A stretch of DNA of 64,000 nucleotides from an uncultured Flavobacteriaceae bacterium (GCA_947497245.1 CANMFO010000001.1:744001-808000), one strand, 5' to 3'; counted from the first letter of the stretch, positions 51,582-61,206 are shown. A program made the numbers and translations. The notes: a model not told the origin generated them from the sequence alone.

Positions 51582-52655
51582 TTATCTTTCGGTACTTGCT
51601 GTCTCCATATAGGTGTTCGGGGTCATTCCAGTATACTTTTTAAAGGATTCAAAAAACGTGGATTTTGATTTAAATCCCGATCGATGGCCCAATCCAACAA
51701 TGGTCAAGTGGTCCAATGATGCATCCAACAAGTATTTTTTTGCCGCTTCCACCCTCCAGTAATTGATGAAATCATTGAATCCGATATTGATGTCCTGATT
51801 TATCAGGACAGAAAGCGCATTTTTTCGAATCCCATAAAGCTGCGCCAGTTTGCCCAGGTCCAGCCCGGGATCGAGGTAGGGTTTTTGATCCTCCATGAAG
51901 GAGATCAGTTGGGCGACTTGGGCGTTTTCCCATAGAATGGCCGGGTCGAACTTGACCGCGACGAGCTTGGGGGAAATCTCCTTTAAATAAGATTTTCCCC
52001 CAAGCATCATTTTAAGGGTCATCCTATAGAACATTGCCGAAACGAGCACATATGGGATAGTGGCCGCACCGAACCCGAATACCGGAAAGGAGTACTTGAC
52101 GAGGCCTGCGATCAACAGTGGAACGAATAAAAAAGGGACCACAACCTTAAAAAGTCGCCGTTTGTACCTTTTCACCTTGGCTTTGGGCATGCCCAGACCG
52201 AAGTCATGTTTTTGTATCAGGACCAGGGAGACCATAGCATACAGCATGGTCAGTGATAGGACCGCATAGGACTTGTTGAAAACGGGATCGGCCCCCTTCA
52301 CAAAGCCCGCCACCATGAAGTAAAGCACAGGAACAAAATGGAACACTTTCAGGCGGCCCCACTTGGTATCGGCTAAATTCAGTTTTTGCAAGGTGTGCAA
52401 ATAGATGAGGGGTCCCAACATTAACAAGAGCGTGTCGGACAGTAGGGGAATGGTCGTGTGCTCATGAAGGAAATCGGTCTTGATGAACGGATAGACCATC
52501 AGCCGGAGGGCGAGGACAAAAAAAATCAATGGAAAAGCCAAATTTTCCCTATCTGCTAGATACTGCCTTAGGAACAAAATGAAAAAAAGTAGACTTTGTG
52601 CCCCTCCGATCAGCAATATCAATTGGATTGTCGAGAAATCGATGGAATATATCAC
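51582..52655 (-). CDS. membrane-tethered AraC family regulator
   Basis: 357 residues starting with GTG at 52655. Seven or so N-terminal helices (STIQLILLIGGAQSLLFFIL first) precede the C-terminal AraC domain (LGKLAQLYGIRKNALSVLIN; GLGHRSGFKSKSTFFESFKKYTGMTP). It lies between the two epimerase-like genes and converges on the first. Possibly regulates the second gene, from which it is divergent. The ligand is unknown. Confidence 0.87.
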   Translation of the reverse strand: MIYSIDFSTIQLILLIGGAQSLLFFILFLRQYLADRENLAFPLIFFVLALRLMVYPFIKTDFLHEHTTIPLLSDTLLLMLGPLIYLHTLQKLNLADTKWGRLKVFHFVPVLYFMVAGFVKGADPVFNKSYAVLSLTMLYAMVSLVLIQKHDFGLGMPKAKVKRYKRRLFKVVVPFLFVPLLIAGLVKYSFPVFGFGAATIPYVLVSAMFYRMTLKMMLGGKSYLKEISPKLVAVKFDPAILWENAQVAQLISFMEDQKPYLDPGLDLGKLAQLYGIRKNALSVLINQDINIGFNDFINYWRVEAAKKYLLDASLDHLTIVGLGHRSGFKSKSTFFESFKKYTGMTPNTYMETASTER

Positions 52656-52964
52656 GTACCAATATTAAAAGTCAAATAAAATGAATTCGCCTCGCTAGGT
52701 ATTAAAAACATCCTATTGTGCGGACGTGCAAGGTAATTCAAGATTTTGATAAGCGGTTCCCAATACGTGCCAAATGGTCTTGATTTATTTTTTCGGAATC
52801 ATTTGGACGCAAATGACACCCTCCATATTTTTCCAAGGCATACTTTTATCCGTGGGACATTGAATAAGTACTTAGCCGCGGTCAAAGAAGCGGGAGGTGC
52901 CGAACAGGGAGAAAATACCGCTGCCCGATATTGGACCAAATGTTTTAATAACAAACCGTTGAAA
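52656..52964. other. 309-bp gene-free region between AraC gene and epimerase-like gene 2
   Basis: The frame of the epimerase-like gene stays open back to 52746, but the added 73 residues lack any family match and would bury the Tat signal. I see no certain promoter box or repeat. It should contain both divergent promoters. Confidence 0.4.
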
Positions 52965-54104
52965 ATGAAAAGACGAAATTTTGTAAAGCTCACCGGCGCA
53001 TCTTCCCTAATGCTGTGTATGACATCCCTGACCGTAGCGACGGGGACAAAAAAAAGATTGAATATCCTCGTTTTGGGAGGCACCAATTACCTGGGACCTG
53101 CTGTCGTGGACATCGCCCTGGCCAATGGACATAGGCCCACTTTGTTCAACAGGGGCATTACCAACCCCCATTTGTATCCGGAAGTTGAGAAATTGATCGG
53201 TGACAGGAACGTGGATAGCGAAAATTTGAGCGCTTTGGACGGGAATCGCAAATGGGACCTGGTCATTGATACATGGCCGGCCGATCCAAGGATGGTTGAA
53301 CGTACGGCAAAGCTGTTGAAAGGTCGTACGGAGGCCTATGCCTTCATTTCCTCCATCGTAGTTTATAAGGATTTGACCCAGATGGGCCTTACCGAGACCG
53401 CAGCGCTTCGTGACGTAGGGGAGTTCGTTCCGGGAATGTCGTATCATGAGTCAAAGGTACTTTGCGAAAGGGTGGTTAGGGAAACTTTTTCCCAAAACCA
53501 TCTCATCCTACGCCCTCCCGGAATATTTGGAAAACGCGACGAGAGCTGGTCGTTCGTGTACTGGTTGTGGCGCATTCGCGCCGGTGGGCCCGTCATGGCG
53601 CCAGGCGATGGCTCCGATTGCGTCCAATGGATCGATGTGACCGATGTTGGGAGCTTCATGCTACATGCCCTCGAAAGCGGACAATACGGAACCTATAATA
53701 CCATTGGACCTGAAAAGGATCCACTACTTTTTAGGGACTACCTGAAACGCATCAATGAACATTACGGCAACAAAGCGGAACTGGTTTGGGTAAACGAGGC
53801 ATTTATCAAAGCGAACCAGCTTATGCCCATAGTGGACATTCCCATATGGGAACCCAAAAGCCGAAGGGCCGGCCGGCACACCATAAGTGCGGAAAAAGCA
53901 ATAGCCGCGGGTTTGGTATTTACCCCCATGGAACGGACTTTTGAGAGTGCATTGAATTGGTACGACCGGGTAAAATCCCCTACATACGATCCAGGATTGG
54001 ACAAAAATCGGCCCTACAACGGAATCACCCGGGAAAAGGAATTGGAACTCCTGCAGATTTGGGCGGCCAAGAGTTCACCAAAGAACGAGAAACGAATGGA
54101 ATAA
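52965..54104 (+). CDS. exported NAD-dependent epimerase/dehydratase-like protein 2
   Basis: 379 residues from ATG 52965, which begins a twin-arginine-type signal (MKRRNFVKLTGASSLML). Extended SDR features follow: Rossmann motif ILVLGGTNYLGP, AFISSIVVY, the catalytic Y-x3-K in YHESK, and RPPGIFGKRDESWSF, WIDVTDVG in the C-terminal half. The nucleotide sugar or other substrate is unknown, and a Tat route would carry it out with NAD bound. It is the intact paralogue of the gene at 50406. Upstream open frame to 52746 is rejected. Confidence 0.83.
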   Translation: MKRRNFVKLTGASSLMLCMTSLTVATGTKKRLNILVLGGTNYLGPAVVDIALANGHRPTLFNRGITNPHLYPEVEKLIGDRNVDSENLSALDGNRKWDLVIDTWPADPRMVERTAKLLKGRTEAYAFISSIVVYKDLTQMGLTETAALRDVGEFVPGMSYHESKVLCERVVRETFSQNHLILRPPGIFGKRDESWSFVYWLWRIRAGGPVMAPGDGSDCVQWIDVTDVGSFMLHALESGQYGTYNTIGPEKDPLLFRDYLKRINEHYGNKAELVWVNEAFIKANQLMPIVDIPIWEPKSRRAGRHTISAEKAIAAGLVFTPMERTFESALNWYDRVKSPTYDPGLDKNRPYNGITREKELELLQIWAAKSSPKNEKRME

Positions 54105-54199
54105 AGTAGGCGTTCCGCATATGGACGAATGGAGCACATTGCTTAACTTTATGGGAAATAAAAGGGGTCGAAAAAATTGCTTTCCGATCACCATATCCC

Positions 54200-54955
54200 A
54201 TGAAGACCAGAAATTTTGTAGCCCTTACCCTGTCCATTGCCATTCTACTGGCGGTATTGATTTATTGGAGGGAATACACCACTCGGGAACAGGTAGCACC
54301 CTACCGTGTACTGCTTTGGCAATTGTTGATATGGCTGCCCTGGATCCTTGGGTTCAAGGGAATGCAACGCCTGATCCCAGTAGCACGGAAAACCTCCTTT
54401 GGAAAGGTTTGGATATTGGGTGCGGCCCTGATAGGGGTGGTTTTCCATTATGGATGGTTCTTTCTTTTGAGCAACACGGTCAGCCCGTACCTACATCTGC
54501 CCGGCTCCAGGTTCGGGGTATACCGCTACTTCTTTATCTTCTGGACCTTGATAGACATTGGCCTGATGTGGTTCGTCATAGACAAACTGTGGAAGGGGGA
54601 AAGGGAAGAAATGCCCCGACCCGTATTGTTCGAACTTACCAGGGGAAAGAACAAATACTTTTGCGAGGCCCCGCAAATCCATCTGCTGGCCGCAGAGAAT
54701 TACTACACCCGACTGTTTACGGCCGAAGGGGTCTTTCTTATGCGGAAACCCTTGAAATATTTCCATGACTTGTTGCCCGGGAACATGTTCAGAAAGATCC
54801 ATCGCTCGACCATTATCAACGTCAACGAGGTGTCCGAACTGGCCAAGGGCCAGGACCATGGCCTGGAGGTGATCATGAAAGATGGTACCCGGCGTAGGGT
54901 CAGCAGAAACTATGTCAAGGAAATCACCCATTTTTTTAAAGATCGCGCCCATTAG
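54200..54955 (+). CDS. membrane LytTR family regulator
   Basis: 251 residues. Four membrane helices (FVALTLSIAILLAVLIYW, LLWQLLIWLPWILGF, VWILGAALIGVVFHYGWFFLL, YFFIFWTLIDIGLMWFVI) precede a LytTR DNA-binding domain (IHLLAAENYYTRLFTAEG, MFRKIHRSTIINVNEVSEL, RRVSRNYVKEITHF). No histidine kinase gene is adjacent. It lies between the epimerase-like gene and the molybdenum hydroxylase operon and might control either. Confidence 0.87.
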   Translation: MKTRNFVALTLSIAILLAVLIYWREYTTREQVAPYRVLLWQLLIWLPWILGFKGMQRLIPVARKTSFGKVWILGAALIGVVFHYGWFFLLSNTVSPYLHLPGSRFGVYRYFFIFWTLIDIGLMWFVIDKLWKGEREEMPRPVLFELTRGKNKYFCEAPQIHLLAAENYYTRLFTAEGVFLMRKPLKYFHDLLPGNMFRKIHRSTIINVNEVSELAKGQDHGLEVIMKDGTRRRVSRNYVKEITHFFKDRAH

Positions 54956-55019
54956 TACCGTTCGCTATCAAAATCCTGTCCGTTTACTGCATCTGCCGTT
55001 TTTCGTCAGGGGTATTGGC

Positions 55020-55027
55020 TAAGTTTG
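55020..55027 (+). promoter_or_regulatory. -7 box of the molybdenum hydroxylase operon
   Basis: TAAGTTTG fits TAnnTTTG exactly. A T-rich TTTTTC stretch about 15 bp upstream could act as the -33 element. Predicted leader about 55-60 nt. Confidence 0.45.
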
Positions 55028-55088
55028 ATGTAGGGCTTACAAGGTCCGATATCCAAAATATATGCCCCCTAGGGCTAAAAACCTGTAC

Positions 55089-55559
55089 ATGGCCATGCCG
55101 TCCTATACCATAACGATCAACAATGTTAAAAAAAATGTTTCCGCCGATCCGGATACCCCTTTATTGTGGATCATACGGGACCTACTGGAATTGACCGGAA
55201 CCAAATTTGGTTGTGGAAAAGGCCTCTGCGGTGCCTGCACCGTGCATTATCAAGGCCAGCCGGTCCGTTCGTGCACCCTACCCATCAACGCTGCCCTGGA
55301 CGGAGGCATTACTACGATTGAAGGACTGTCGGAACAGCAAAGTCACCCCGTACAACAGGCCTGGATGGAACTGGACGTACCACAGTGCGGCTACTGCCAA
55401 TCCGGTCAGATCATGGCTGCGGCTTCCCTGCTCTCCAAAAATGAAAATCCCACGAACGACGATATCGAGGCCGCGATGGAAGGCCATCTTTGTCGCTGCG
55501 GTACCTATTCCCGGATACGCGAGGCCATTCAACTGGCGGCAACCAAAAAAAAGAAATGA
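55089..55559 (+). CDS. [2Fe-2S] subunit of molybdenum hydroxylase (IorA/CoxS type)
   Basis: 156 residues from ATG 55089. An ATG at 55095 (MPSYTI) is equally possible. The N-terminal plant-type cluster motif [14 protein letters not shown] (Cys ligands 1-3, a fourth in RSCTLP) and the second, helical cluster motif CGYCQSGQ...[12 protein letters not shown] are both complete. It passes electrons between the molybdenum centre and an external acceptor. No FAD subunit is present, as in isoquinoline 1-oxidoreductase-type enzymes. The next gene overlaps its stop (ATGA). Confidence 0.88.
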   Translation: MAMPSYTITINNVKKNVSADPDTPLLWIIRDLLELTGTKFGCGKGLCGACTVHYQGQPVRSCTLPINAALDGGITTIEGLSEQQSHPVQQAWMELDVPQCGYCQSGQIMAAASLLSKNENPTNDDIEAAMEGHLCRCGTYSRIREAIQLAATKKKK

Positions 55560-57055
55560 TGCGGGTGGGGATATTACTTCTATGGATAGGTGTTTTCCTG
55601 AAATCCCACGGACAGGAACTTCGGTTCGAACGCGACACGGCCTTCGCAGAGCTTCAGGGCTCCCGAGGGGTTTCGATAGCTGATCTTGACGGCAATGGAT
55701 GGAACGATATCGCAGTGGCCAACCAGGTGGATTCCGTCGGGCTCCTGGGAAACACCATTTATTTTAATCAGGGAACCAGTTTTCGGAAATCGGCGATCGC
55801 CCATGGCATTGTGGATGCCTGGAGCGAATCGGTCCATACCGTGGATGTGGACAACGATCATGATCTCGATCTCTTTTTCACCACCCAGTTCGGCACGCCC
55901 AACCTACTGTACCTGAACGATGGTGCCGGCAACTTTTCCCCGGGAGGGGCCGGGAAGCTCGTAACGGACCGTACCAATTCACCCGGCGCCTGTTGGTGCG
56001 ATTATGACGGGGATGGCGATCTGGATGTCTTTGTGGTGAATAGGGATGGTGCCGATGATCAACTTTATATCAACAATGGGCAAGGCACTTTTTCCAAAAA
56101 GGCCAAGGGCCCATGGATCGGTAACAAAGGGGACGGAAGATCTTGTGCCTGGGGCGACCTCAATGGCGATGGCCGGCCCGATCTGTATGTGGCCAATTTT
56201 GTGATGAAGAGGTCGGGGCAGGTGACCGGAAAACACCGGAACTACTTGTACTTGAACAATTCGGACGGAAGCTTTACAGAGCAGCGCAGGGGTGTCCTGG
56301 TCGAGGAAACGCATGCTTCCTATGGCGTTTCCTTTGTAGATTATGACTATGACAGGGACCTGGATATCTATGTGACCAATGTATCGGTCGCCGATGAAAA
56401 TGCCCTATACCAAAACTCGGGCACCGGATGGTTCACCAAGTTGACGGACCATACCGTGGCATATGAGGTCCACCGCCCATCCAAGGGGCAGACCTGGGGC
56501 GATTTTGACAATGACGGCAGTTTGGATCTTTACGTGGCGAATGGCACCGAAGGTTATCCAGAGATCCAGAATTTTTTCTTTGTGGGCGGGAAGGATGGTT
56601 CCTTCAAAAGGGTTTACCGCAGTTTGCCGGCCATTGAGGGCCATATTTCTGCCGGCACCGCCTCCGGGGACTTGGACAATGATGGGTTTTTGGACCTGTT
56701 TGTGTGCAATTGGGGAGGTGAGGCGGAAGCCAACGACGGTTACATGAACCAAACCCAGGGCAACCAATGGGTGAAACTGCATTTGAAGGGAACTACATCG
56801 AACAGCTATGGTATCGGAAGTTGGGTAACGCTGACCCTGGAGGACGGTACGGTACAGACGCGGTATTGTGCCAGGGAAACTGGATATGGAAGCGAGAACG
56901 CCCCGGAGATCCATTTTGGTCTGGGCGCTTCCGCCGAGATAAGGTCCCTGAAAATTGAATGGCCTTCCGGACGTAAACAAACGGTCACGGAGGTAGTCCC
57001 GAATACGGTGTACCAGATAATCGAAGGAAAAGAACTCAAACGCATCGGGTCATGA
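55556..57055 (+). CDS. FG-GAP/VCBS propeller with ASPIC/UnbV domain, inside hydroxylase operon
   Basis: 499 residues from ATG 55556, overlapping the previous stop by 4 bp. Signal peptide ([15 protein letters not shown]). Seven calcium-binding D-x-D-x-D-G-x-x-D type motifs are seen ([56 protein letters not shown]), fitting a seven-bladed propeller. The C-terminus is an ASPIC/UnbV domain ([35 protein letters not shown]-like). CRTAC1-type proteins are secreted. It sits between the two hydroxylase subunit genes, which is unusual, and probably acts in the same process. Confidence 0.85.
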   Translation: MMRVGILLLWIGVFLKSHGQELRFERDTAFAELQGSRGVSIADLDGNGWNDIAVANQVDSVGLLGNTIYFNQGTSFRKSAIAHGIVDAWSESVHTVDVDNDHDLDLFFTTQFGTPNLLYLNDGAGNFSPGGAGKLVTDRTNSPGACWCDYDGDGDLDVFVVNRDGADDQLYINNGQGTFSKKAKGPWIGNKGDGRSCAWGDLNGDGRPDLYVANFVMKRSGQVTGKHRNYLYLNNSDGSFTEQRRGVLVEETHASYGVSFVDYDYDRDLDIYVTNVSVADENALYQNSGTGWFTKLTDHTVAYEVHRPSKGQTWGDFDNDGSLDLYVANGTEGYPEIQNFFFVGGKDGSFKRVYRSLPAIEGHISAGTASGDLDNDGFLDLFVCNWGGEAEANDGYMNQTQGNQWVKLHLKGTTSNSYGIGSWVTLTLEDGTVQTRYCARETGYGSENAPEIHFGLGASAEIRSLKIEWPSGRKQTVTEVVPNTVYQIIEGKELKRIGS

Positions 57056-59244
57056 AAAGCAAATTGCACAGAAGGACATTTATGAAATTGACCACTGTGG
57101 CCAGTGGCGCATTGATAGCCGGGGTATACCTACAATCTTGTGGGGCGGACCATCCTCTGGCCACGGAGCACGTCTTCTCGCCCTTGATAAAGATCGATAC
57201 GGAGGGTTGGGTGACCCTCATTGCCAAAAATCCTGAGATCGGGCAAGGCGTCAAAACGGCGCTTCCCATGATCTTGGCTGAGGAACTTGGGGCGGCTTGG
57301 GACAAGGTAAGGGTAGTGCAGGGCGATTACGATACGGCTTATGAGGAACAATGGGCCGGGGGCAGCTACGCCATCATCCTGAACTGGGACCTGATGCGGA
57401 CAGCGGGCGCCAAGGTACGGCAGGTACTGCTTCAGGTGGCGGCAAAACGGATGGGCAAGGCGGTATCTGAGCTTTCTACCCGCAATGGGGAGGTACAGCA
57501 TGTGAAATCCGGAGAGACCCTGCCTTTCGGAGCGCTACTGGCCGAAGCCTCAAAAATACCCTTGCCGGAAACCGTGGAATTCAAACCCATGGATGCGTTT
57601 GAGATTGTGGGGAAAAGGATTCCCCAGATCGACCTCGATCAATTGGTAAACGGAGAAATGCAATATGGCATCGATATCAAATTGCCGGGAATGGTCTATG
57701 CCACGGTCCTGAAAAATCCCGTATTCGAAGGCGGATCCGGTACCTGGGACGCCACGCGGGCAAGGGCCGTAAACGGGCTGATCGATATCCTGGAACTGGA
57801 CAACAAAACCTATGGGGGCCGGCTCCTGGCTTCCAACAGTCCGAATTTTGTAAACGGTATTGCCGTCGTGGCCAACTCTACCTGGGCGGCCTTTAAGGCG
57901 GCCGGGGAGTTGGAGGTCAGCTGGGACGAAACAGGTACCAGAAAAGAGAATACCGATGGAATCTTCGAGCGTTTTCGTGCCCAGTTGGACGATACCATGA
58001 TCGAACGGGAAGATGGTGATATCGCCGCCGCAAGGCGCAAGGCGGCATCCAACTACGAAGCGGTATATGAAGTCCCTTTTTTGGCGCATGTACCCATGGA
58101 ACCGATGAACTGTACGGTAGATTTTAGGGAAGATGGCTGCGAGGTTTGGGCCCCAACGCAAAACCCCGAAGCACTACAGAAGGGTTTGATCAAATTGTTC
58201 GGGTTGGCACCGGAACAGATCAAAATACACCTTCCCCGGATCGGGGGCGCCTTTGGCAGGCGATACTATGTGGATTACGCCATGGATACGGCCATCTTGT
58301 CCAAAAAAATGGGCCGACCGGTAAAGCTCACCTGGACCCGGGAAGCGGACATCCAGCACGATTGGTACCGTCCGGCGAGCGTACACAAAATGGAGGCGTC
58401 CCTCAATGGGAACGGGCAGGTAACGGGATGGCGACATGTTTTGGCCAACGCCTCCCGCAAAACCTCTTTGGGAAGGGAGGGCCGACCCGCTGGGACCGAA
58501 ATAGACCCCTATGAGTTCCCTGCGGGCTTTGTTCCCGACCTCCGACTGGAGTACGGACATGTATTGAGCGATGTTCCCTTGGGACAGTGGCGTGCTGTGG
58601 GCCATTCTGCCACCGCATTTGCGGTCCATAGCTTTTTGGACGAATTGGCCCACTGGAATAAAAGGGACCCTATGGACTATTTTCTGGAGTTCTTGGGTCC
58701 GGCAAGAATGGTTCCTGTCGTGGACGACTATGCCTTCGATGCGGGCCGATCGATCGCGGTGGTGGAAAAGGTAAGACAGCTCAGCAACTGGGGTTCACCC
58801 TTGCCTGCGGGTCAGGGCCGGGGCTTTGCGGCCTGCAAGGGTGCCGGATCCTTTGTGGCCGAGGTGGTCACTGTATCCGTGGGTACCAATGGAAAAATAC
58901 GGATCGTGCGGGTGGATGCCGTGGTCGACTGTGGCATTGTCGTCAACCGATCAGGAGCGGAGGCACAGGTGGAGGGCGGTATCCTGGAGGGCCTCAGTGC
59001 GGCGCTTTACGGCGAAATAACCGTACAGGACGGTACTGCGGAACAGTCCAATTTTCACGATTATCGTTGGATGCGTATGGGCGAAACGCCCGAAATGCAT
59101 ATTGAATTTATCCAGAACGACCTGCCCCCCCGTGGTCTCGGCGAGCCCCCCTTGCCACCAGCGGCCCCAGCATTGGCCAATGCCATCTTTGCCGCAACGG
59201 GGCAGCGGATAAGGAAATTGCCCATACGGAAGATTGAACGATAA
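57052..59244 (+). CDS. molybdopterin-binding subunit of aldehyde/xanthine-type hydroxylase (IorB type)
   Basis: 730 residues, the usual length of IorB-like subunits that contain two fused repeats. A twin-arginine signal (RRTFMKLTTVASGALIAG) followed by a possible lipoprotein Cys (LQSCG) places it in the periplasm. The cofactor segments are visible: NPEIGQGVKTALPMILAEEL, GGAFGRR (about 396), the RPVKLTWTREADIQHD block, RVDAVVDCGIVVN, and GLGEPPLPPAAPALANAI with the catalytic Glu. Substrates of this family include N-heterocycles and aldehydes. Overlaps the previous gene by 4 bp. No maturation (XdhC/CoxI) gene is in the window. Confidence 0.88.
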   Translation: MKSKLHRRTFMKLTTVASGALIAGVYLQSCGADHPLATEHVFSPLIKIDTEGWVTLIAKNPEIGQGVKTALPMILAEELGAAWDKVRVVQGDYDTAYEEQWAGGSYAIILNWDLMRTAGAKVRQVLLQVAAKRMGKAVSELSTRNGEVQHVKSGETLPFGALLAEASKIPLPETVEFKPMDAFEIVGKRIPQIDLDQLVNGEMQYGIDIKLPGMVYATVLKNPVFEGGSGTWDATRARAVNGLIDILELDNKTYGGRLLASNSPNFVNGIAVVANSTWAAFKAAGELEVSWDETGTRKENTDGIFERFRAQLDDTMIEREDGDIAAARRKAASNYEAVYEVPFLAHVPMEPMNCTVDFREDGCEVWAPTQNPEALQKGLIKLFGLAPEQIKIHLPRIGGAFGRRYYVDYAMDTAILSKKMGRPVKLTWTREADIQHDWYRPASVHKMEASLNGNGQVTGWRHVLANASRKTSLGREGRPAGTEIDPYEFPAGFVPDLRLEYGHVLSDVPLGQWRAVGHSATAFAVHSFLDELAHWNKRDPMDYFLEFLGPARMVPVVDDYAFDAGRSIAVVEKVRQLSNWGSPLPAGQGRGFAACKGAGSFVAEVVTVSVGTNGKIRIVRVDAVVDCGIVVNRSGAEAQVEGGILEGLSAALYGEITVQDGTAEQSNFHDYRWMRMGETPEMHIEFIQNDLPPRGLGEPPLPPAAPALANAIFAATGQRIRKLPIRKIER

Positions 59245-59423
59245 GTTGCGGATGGGCAGGCGAGCAATTTAATATCGAGTTTGAACGGCTCATTCTGTCC
59301 TTTCTATACCAGCATAAACCGGATTCATTGGCGTTCAAGCAAATGATGCAAAACGTGTACCGCTATTCAAAAGGAATGGACCCCGTTTCGAAAAAAGAGG
59401 CGTTGGGCTGGGTCTTCCCCTGA
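59238..59423 (+). pseudogene. possible gene remnant after the hydroxylase operon
   Basis: A 61-codon open frame from 59238 to the stop at 59421-59423 has protein-like composition (FERLILSFLYQHKPDSLAFK, MMQNVYRYSKGMDPVSKKE). It overlaps the end of the hydroxylase gene and has no plausible start. It may be the 3' end of a deleted gene, or chance. Confidence 0.3.
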
Positions 59424-59699
59424 TTTCCTCTCCAGAGCATTGCAAATTTAGACATCCTTGCGGTTTAGCTGCGATCTTGGAATGACGAAAAGGGCTCCTT
59501 GGCCCCTTCCATTTTCTCCCCTAATCGGTTTGATTTCCCAAAAGCTGACTTTTGTCATGTGCTGCGCCGACATTCGAATCTACATTTGAACAATCGAATA
59601 AGTGGTTCAGCTAGAATCGTTCGGAAAGTATTGCGTGCGATTTTTATAAAGGCTCCCGCGATAATTTTGTACTTTAATAACCCCTTTAAAAATCAACCT
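59245..59699. other. 455-bp region without complete gene
   Basis: Its first part is the possible remnant at 59238-59423. The rest holds the promoter of the porin/nap group. No repeat or RNA gene was recognised. An open frame from 59499 runs into the porin gene but has no coding character before the signal peptide. Confidence 0.5.
59662..59669 (+). promoter_or_regulatory. -7 box of the porin-nap operon
   Basis: TAATTTTG fits TAnnTTTG exactly and lies 30 bp before the ATG at 59700. A T-rich TTTTT stretch about 16-17 bp upstream may be the -33 element. Confidence 0.5.
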
Positions 59700-60959
59700 A
59701 TGAAACCATGCCGTTTTGGGATTTTCCTCTTGCTTTTAATCAGTTCTTCTGCACTGGCCCAGGTAAAGGTCGATGCGGAGCTAAGGCCCAGGTTCGAGTA
59801 CCGCCATGGATTTAAGACGCTCTTCCCCGACAATACCGATGCCGCCGCATTTATATCGCAGCGTACGCGATTGAATGCCGGCTATACCGATGAAACCCTG
59901 GATTTCTACCTAAGCGTCCAAGATATAAGGGTTTGGGGGGATGTACCCCAGTTGAACAATGCGGATCGCAATGGTCTTGGTATCCATCAAGCTTGGGGCG
60001 CCTTGCGGTTTACTCCCGAAATATCCCTAAAGTTGGGACGCCAGGTCCTGAATTATGACGATCAGCGAATTTTTGGGGGAGTGGCCTGGGCACAGCAGGC
60101 GCGCAGCCATGATGTGGCCCTGCTACGTTTGAAGCAGGCGAAGTTCACGGCCCATCTGGGTGCTGGCTTCAATCAGGATGGGGAGGCGCTCACGGGTACC
60201 GCCTTGACCACGAACACCTACAAGGCATTGCAGTATCTATGGTTGCACCACGATTGGGAAAATCTGGGCACCAGTTTTCTCTTTTTGAACAACGGAAGGC
60301 AATTTATCGATGCAGCCGACGACGCCAATAATGAGACCCGTTACAGCCAGACCCTTGGAACCCATATGGAATTCAGTAAATCCAACTTGGGACTGATGGG
60401 CAATCTATTTTATCAGTTCGGCAGGGATGGCAACGATAACAAACTGAGCGCCTACCTGCTTGGTCTGGAGGCCAGTCTCAAGGTACAGCGGCAATGGACT
60501 TTCTTTCTGGGCGGTGAGATGCAAAGTGGAAACGATGGCGGGGCACCCGCAGCAGGCGAGAACAAGGCTTTTGCCCCCTTGTACGGTACAAATCATAAAT
60601 TCAATGGCCTTATGGACTATTTCTATGTTGGAAACCACGCCAGCAATGTGGGCCTGTTGGATCTATATCTGGGTGCGGCCGTTAAAACGGGAAAAAAAGC
60701 AGCTTTGAACATTCGGTTGCACCATTTTAGTGCCGCGGCCGACCTGCCGACCACGAACTCCAAGCAACTCGGAGCGGAGGCCGATCTGGTGTTCAACTAT
60801 AACTTCAACAAGACCATTAACATCAAAGCTGGATATTCGTACTTATTTCCCTCGGAAGGTATGGAGATCCTAAAAGGCAATTTTGATGACAACACCAATT
60901 ATTGGGGCTGGGCGATGGTGACTATCAAGCCCACCTTGTTCGCAACCCAAGAGAATTGA
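59700..60959 (+). CDS. alginate-export-family outer-membrane porin, heading nap operon
   Basis: 419 residues from ATG 59700, which begins a signal peptide (FLLLLISSSALAQ). The mature protein is a beta-barrel: VDAELRPRFEYRHG, TRLNAGYTDETLDFYLSVQDIRVWG, SLKLGRQVLNYDDQRIFGG (family hallmark), KAALNIRLHHFSA and the closing strand YWGWAMVTIKPTLF. It fits the alginate-export/porin family by pattern. Only 3 bp separate it from napD, so it is co-transcribed with nitrate reductase. A role as the nitrate/nitrite pore is inferred from that. Confidence 0.8.
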   Translation: MKPCRFGIFLLLLISSSALAQVKVDAELRPRFEYRHGFKTLFPDNTDAAAFISQRTRLNAGYTDETLDFYLSVQDIRVWGDVPQLNNADRNGLGIHQAWGALRFTPEISLKLGRQVLNYDDQRIFGGVAWAQQARSHDVALLRLKQAKFTAHLGAGFNQDGEALTGTALTTNTYKALQYLWLHHDWENLGTSFLFLNNGRQFIDAADDANNETRYSQTLGTHMEFSKSNLGLMGNLFYQFGRDGNDNKLSAYLLGLEASLKVQRQWTFFLGGEMQSGNDGGAPAAGENKAFAPLYGTNHKFNGLMDYFYVGNHASNVGLLDLYLGAAVKTGKKAALNIRLHHFSAAADLPTTNSKQLGAEADLVFNYNFNKTINIKAGYSYLFPSEGMEILKGNFDDNTNYWGWAMVTIKPTLFATQEN

Positions 60960-60962
60960 CTT

Positions 60963-61199
60963 ATGCCGATAAAAAGTTATTTAGCGCATCCACATAAAGG
61001 TAAAAAAGAGTACCTTATACAGGCTTTGTCGGCGATTGATGAATGTGAGGTCTTGCCCGCGGAAAACGTTGAGGTGATCATTCTGGTCACTGAAACCGAT
61101 ACCCGTCAAGAGGAGGCCGATCTGAAAGAAAAATTGGAAGCCATTCCCAGCTTAAAATTGTTGGCCATGGTCTCCGGCTTCGATACCCCTAAAAACTAA
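60963..61199 (+). CDS. napD: NapD-like chaperone of periplasmic nitrate reductase
   Basis: 78 residues, the size of NapD. Ferredoxin-like fold expected. The family start SYLAHPHKGKKEYLIQALSAIDECEVLPAENVEV is followed by the strand IILVTET and LEAIPSLKLLAMV. NapD binds the Tat signal of NapA during cofactor insertion in the cytoplasm. Located between the porin gene (3 bp) and napA (7 bp), which fixes the identification more than sequence alone. Confidence 0.8.
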   Translation: MPIKSYLAHPHKGKKEYLIQALSAIDECEVLPAENVEVIILVTETDTRQEEADLKEKLEAIPSLKLLAMVSGFDTPKN

Positions 61200-61206
61200 T
61201 AGTGCT

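Noticed and set aside
51371-51643. 90-residue plus-strand open frame across the inverted segment
   Set aside because: It is a product of the inversion and of the convergent AraC gene end, and the frame that matches the paralogue is a different one.
52746-52964. 73-residue extension of epimerase-like gene 2
   Set aside because: It would place the twin-arginine signal in the middle of the protein and has no family match.
59499-59699. 67-residue extension of the porin gene
   Set aside because: It precedes a clear signal peptide and contains the promoter box at 59662.
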